Shown here one piece after another: positions 12,611 through 14,299 of a DNA stretch of 14,299 nucleotides (positions are counted from its first letter, which is position 1; every line of letters starts with the position of its first letter). The position numbers and the translations under genes are program-made. Source of the stretch: Candidatus Rifleibacteriota bacterium (lineage in GTDB: Bacteria > Riflebacteria > Ozemobacteria > Ozemobacterales > Ozemobacteraceae); contig JAKJFO010000104.1 of NCBI GenBank assembly GCA_022704885.1, positions 1 to 14,299 on the forward strand. The letters are read 5' to 3'. The notes beneath the pieces were generated by a model. It saw nothing but the letters and a program-made list of their open reading frames with translations, ran no database searches and was not told the DNA's origin.

Positions 12611-12615
12611 CCTCC
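12611..12615 (-). promoter_or_regulatory. Shine-Dalgarno GGAGG deciding a GTG start
   Basis: GGAGG on the minus strand, 7 nt before GTG at 12603, directly followed by a good signal peptide (MRNQFLRAVLL...). This supports the GTG start of the TPR protein. Confidence 0.8.
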
Positions 12616-12626
12616 GCCGCTCTATT

Positions 12627-13670
12627 TCAATTCCAGACCCGGATTCTCTTAAAGGTTTGCCCGCCTGACTGCACTTCGAGCTCGACTGTACCAGGCTGAT
12701 TCATGTCGCTGCCAGCTGTGAATTCGACGACCTGCACGTTGTTGATGATCTGCCCAAGCTTTCTGAACCACTCGTCGAGTTTCGAACTGTCGGGAACATA
12801 AGAATAAAAACCATCGGTGCTGTCAGAAATGTTCTTGAGGGTTTTGACATCGAGCCAGCCGAATCCGAATACGAATACCGGTACATTGTGGGTCTGGCAG
12901 CGCTTGATTACAGCATCGAGGGAATTGATCGAAGCGTTGTCATTGCCATCGGTGGTCAGAATGATGAAGCGCAGGTGCGGTCGAGACTGCACTTTTTCAA
13001 CGCCTCGGTCGATACCGTCGAACAAGGCTGTATTCTGCAGTGTGACGCGCTTCTGCAGGGCTGCAATAATTTCCTGCCGGTCGGTAGAAAGTTCGAGAAT
13101 GTCGTGTACGCTGCCATTGAACTTCACTACTGCAGCGGTCAGCGGCAGGGTGATCTGGTTCACCAGATCTGCATAATTGGTTTCGATTGCCGTCAGATCC
13201 TCGGTGAACATACTGCCTGAATAGTCCATGACCGAAGCGAAGCTTATCGGAGCGGCCCATTCAGTATACATGTGCAGAGGTCTGACTCTGATAATGCTGG
13301 CGCCAAGATCCTGGCCACCGATGTCGGTCACCTTGATTCGAACTTCATTAGGATTGATGACTTTGAGCGGGCTGCCATCCTTGTCTGTCGCAGATACGAA
13401 CAGCCTGAATTTTTTTGCATCGTCGCGCTCGAAGCAATGAATGCGCAGTGAGTTGGCAAAGTCGTCTTCTGGCTGCATCTTTGGATGATAGGAACTTAAA
13501 AACGAAAGATAGCGCCTCAGAGTTTCGAGAAAACTGTTGCTGGCTCCGTAGTTCGATGAGAGAAGATACCAGAGTATCCCTAACGAAAGAAGGACAAGAA
13601 GAAACAGGAACAGCAGGTATTTCCAGATTGGAATTTTGAGCCTTTCGCCTCCGGGTGCAACTTCGACCAT
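12627..13670 (-). CDS. Membrane-anchored von Willebrand factor A (VWA) domain protein
   Basis: 347 aa. A short basic cytosolic N-terminus precedes one membrane helix (about residues 16-37, IWKYLLFLFLLVLLSLGILW). Residues 40-135 are a linker and beta-rich part. The VWA domain spans about 140-320 with an intact metal-ion-dependent adhesion site: D149-Y-S151-G-S153 (DYSGSM), T214 in LQNTALFDG, and D241 in ILTTDGNDN; PVFVFGFG is a core strand. The last 30 residues (about 315-347) form a C-terminal beta segment. MIDAS-type VWA domains bind protein ligands through Mg2+; tethered outside the membrane this one would organise an envelope complex, plausibly with the TPR protein that follows 23 nt later (VWA-TPR pairs also occur in Bat-type operons). 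The ATG at 13670 has GAGG 7 nt upstream. It follows the partial unknown gene by 34 nt. Confidence 0.9.
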   Translation of the reverse strand: MVEVAPGGERLKIPIWKYLLFLFLLVLLSLGILWYLLSSNYGASNSFLETLRRYLSFLSSYHPKMQPEDDFANSLRIHCFERDDAKKFRLFVSATDKDGSPLKVINPNEVRIKVTDIGGQDLGASIIRVRPLHMYTEWAAPISFASVMDYSGSMFTEDLTAIETNYADLVNQITLPLTAAVVKFNGSVHDILELSTDRQEIIAALQKRVTLQNTALFDGIDRGVEKVQSRPHLRFIILTTDGNDNASINSLDAVIKRCQTHNVPVFVFGFGWLDVKTLKNISDSTDGFYSYVPDSSKLDEWFRKLGQIINNVQVVEFTAGSDMNQPGTVELEVQSGGQTFKRIRVWN

Positions 13671-13704
13671 CAGATTGCCTCGTTATTCGATTGGAATAGT
13701 GTGA

Positions 13705-14299
13705 TTACTGTGTGGCAGTATCGGTTTCGAGAGCGCCACCGGGACGCTGACTGAGTATGTGTTCGAACTGTTCGTTATAATCCTGCAGAATTTTGAGAAT
13801 GCCGCGCTTGATCGACAGCAGTTCATCGCTGGCTGCGCTGACTTCGTGATTCTTCTTGATTTCTTCTTCGATGGCGTCTTCGAGCTTTTTGACTTTCTCA
13901 GTCATCATTGGCAGGTATTTGCCGACGATCTCGCGCTGCTTCGGGAACGGCAACGATTTCCAGTATTCACTGTAAACGCTTCTGATCAGGTAGATACCCA
14001 TGGTGTTGTTTTTGAGATAGTCGAACATCTGGGTGATGGTGCGCCCTATCGGTTGTGGTTTGTCCTGCTGGTAGCAGAGTTCGAACTGCACCAGTTCATC
14101 GTTATATTCGATTCCACGTCTGGTTTTACTGTCATCTGCAAACATTTCGTAGCGCAGCAGCAGGTAGACCATATAATGCTCTTCAAGCTTTTTGGCGGGA
14201 ATCAGACCATAGCTCGACCATAAAACCGGGTAAGCGTCGTTGGTGAGAATGGCATGGCAGTTTATTTTGGCGTTGTTCTGCCGGTAAAGGTTGTGCCAC
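13705..14299 (-). CDS. Unrecognised protein, N-terminus beyond right edge, charged helical C-terminus
   Basis: The minus-strand frame is open from the right edge (first complete codon at 14295) to TAA at 13705, so at least 197 residues are seen and the real start lies outside; the first internal ATG (14172) is not a likely start because the frame continues upstream without stops and has no Shine-Dalgarno there. The visible part begins HNLYRQNNAKINCHAILTN and contains aromatic-rich sequence (YPVLWSSYGLIP, MVYLLLRYEMF). It ends in a strongly charged, probably coiled-coil helix (EKVKKLEDAIEEEIKKNHE, then LLSIKRGILKILQDYNEQFE). No family is recognised. The phrase YGLIPAKKLEEHYMVYLLLRYE resembles no motif I know. 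It is first of the visible cluster unknown-VWA-TPR(-hfq) and is probably co-transcribed with the VWA gene, whose start is 34 nt further. Confidence 0.7.
   Translation of the reverse strand, partial: WHNLYRQNNAKINCHAILTNDAYPVLWSSYGLIPAKKLEEHYMVYLLLRYEMFADDSKTRRGIEYNDELVQFELCYQQDKPQPIGRTITQMFDYLKNNTMGIYLIRSVYSEYWKSLPFPKQREIVGKYLPMMTEKVKKLEDAIEEEIKKNHEVSAASDELLSIKRGILKILQDYNEQFEHILSQRPGGALETDTATQ

Noticed and set aside
13759..14223. 154-codon plus-strand frame at the right edge
   Set aside because: The minus-strand frame is open to the edge, lies in a co-directional operon and has a normal charged helical composition; the plus frame is Phe/Val-rich shadow sequence.
1..14299. CRISPR arrays, tRNA or rRNA genes, insertion sequences
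   Set aside because: No regularly spaced repeats, cloverleaf-like segments, rRNA-like sequence or transposase frames were seen on either strand.

Overview
The window comes from a diderm bacterium of roughly 50% GC, probably an uncultured lineage. The grounds are prepilin-type secretion or pilus genes, several proteins with signal peptides or membrane anchors facing the periplasm, GGAGG-type ribosome-binding sites and a canonical Hfq. The mix (GspI/J/K-like minor pilins, a VWA protein next to a TPR protein, a CPxxG...CS-type cysteine tail) recalls candidate phyla such as Riflebacteria. That placement is only an impression and cannot be proved from this sequence.

Layout. (1) Positions 1-4219, minus strand: a tightly packed five-gene operon read leftwards from a good sigma-70-type promoter at 4258-4286. 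Its order is secreted M28 zinc peptidase, MazG/dCTPase-like nucleotide pyrophosphohydrolase, three-helix membrane protein, membrane-anchored branched-chain-amino-acid-type binding protein, and membrane-anchored beta-propeller protein that runs off the left edge. Junctions are +10, +1, -4 and -3/4 nt, so translation is probably coupled. (2) Positions 4330-7897, plus strand: three overlapping prepilin-like genes in the order GspI/PilV-like, GspJ/PilW-like, GspK/PilX-like, which is the order of the pseudopilus tip complex. The third is unusually large (772 aa). (3) Positions 7949-9001, minus: secreted NodB-type polysaccharide deacetylase, convergent with the pilin operon. (4) Positions 9002-9322: a 321-nt non-coding stretch with two Rho-independent terminators and a near-consensus sigma-54 promoter. 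(5) Positions 9323-14299, minus: hfq, a 1000-aa TPR protein with GTG start, a membrane-anchored VWA protein with intact MIDAS, and a partial unrecognised gene entering from the right edge.

The most interesting signal is in the non-coding stretch. On the minus strand a sigma-54 -24/-12 element (9118-9134, 13 of 14 informative consensus positions) lies about 80 nt upstream of a hairpin followed by nine U residues (9026-9054). The predicted RNA of about 82 nt has a 5' hairpin, a pyrimidine-rich linker with two tandem UCCUU (anti-Shine-Dalgarno-like) units, and a U-rich terminator tail. It has no ATG. This is the architecture of an Hfq-binding small RNA, and it lies directly downstream of hfq. 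The alternative is an attenuated leader for the deacetylase gene, whose start codon is only 25 nt past the U-tract.

How the genes may work together (inference): the first operon pairs extracellular peptide breakdown with a tethered amino-acid-type binding protein and a propeller, and no permease is present, which looks more like sensing than uptake. The pilin trio would prime or cap a type II secretion or type IV pilus fibre. The VWA and TPR proteins probably form an envelope complex. Hfq and the candidate sRNA would add post-transcriptional control.
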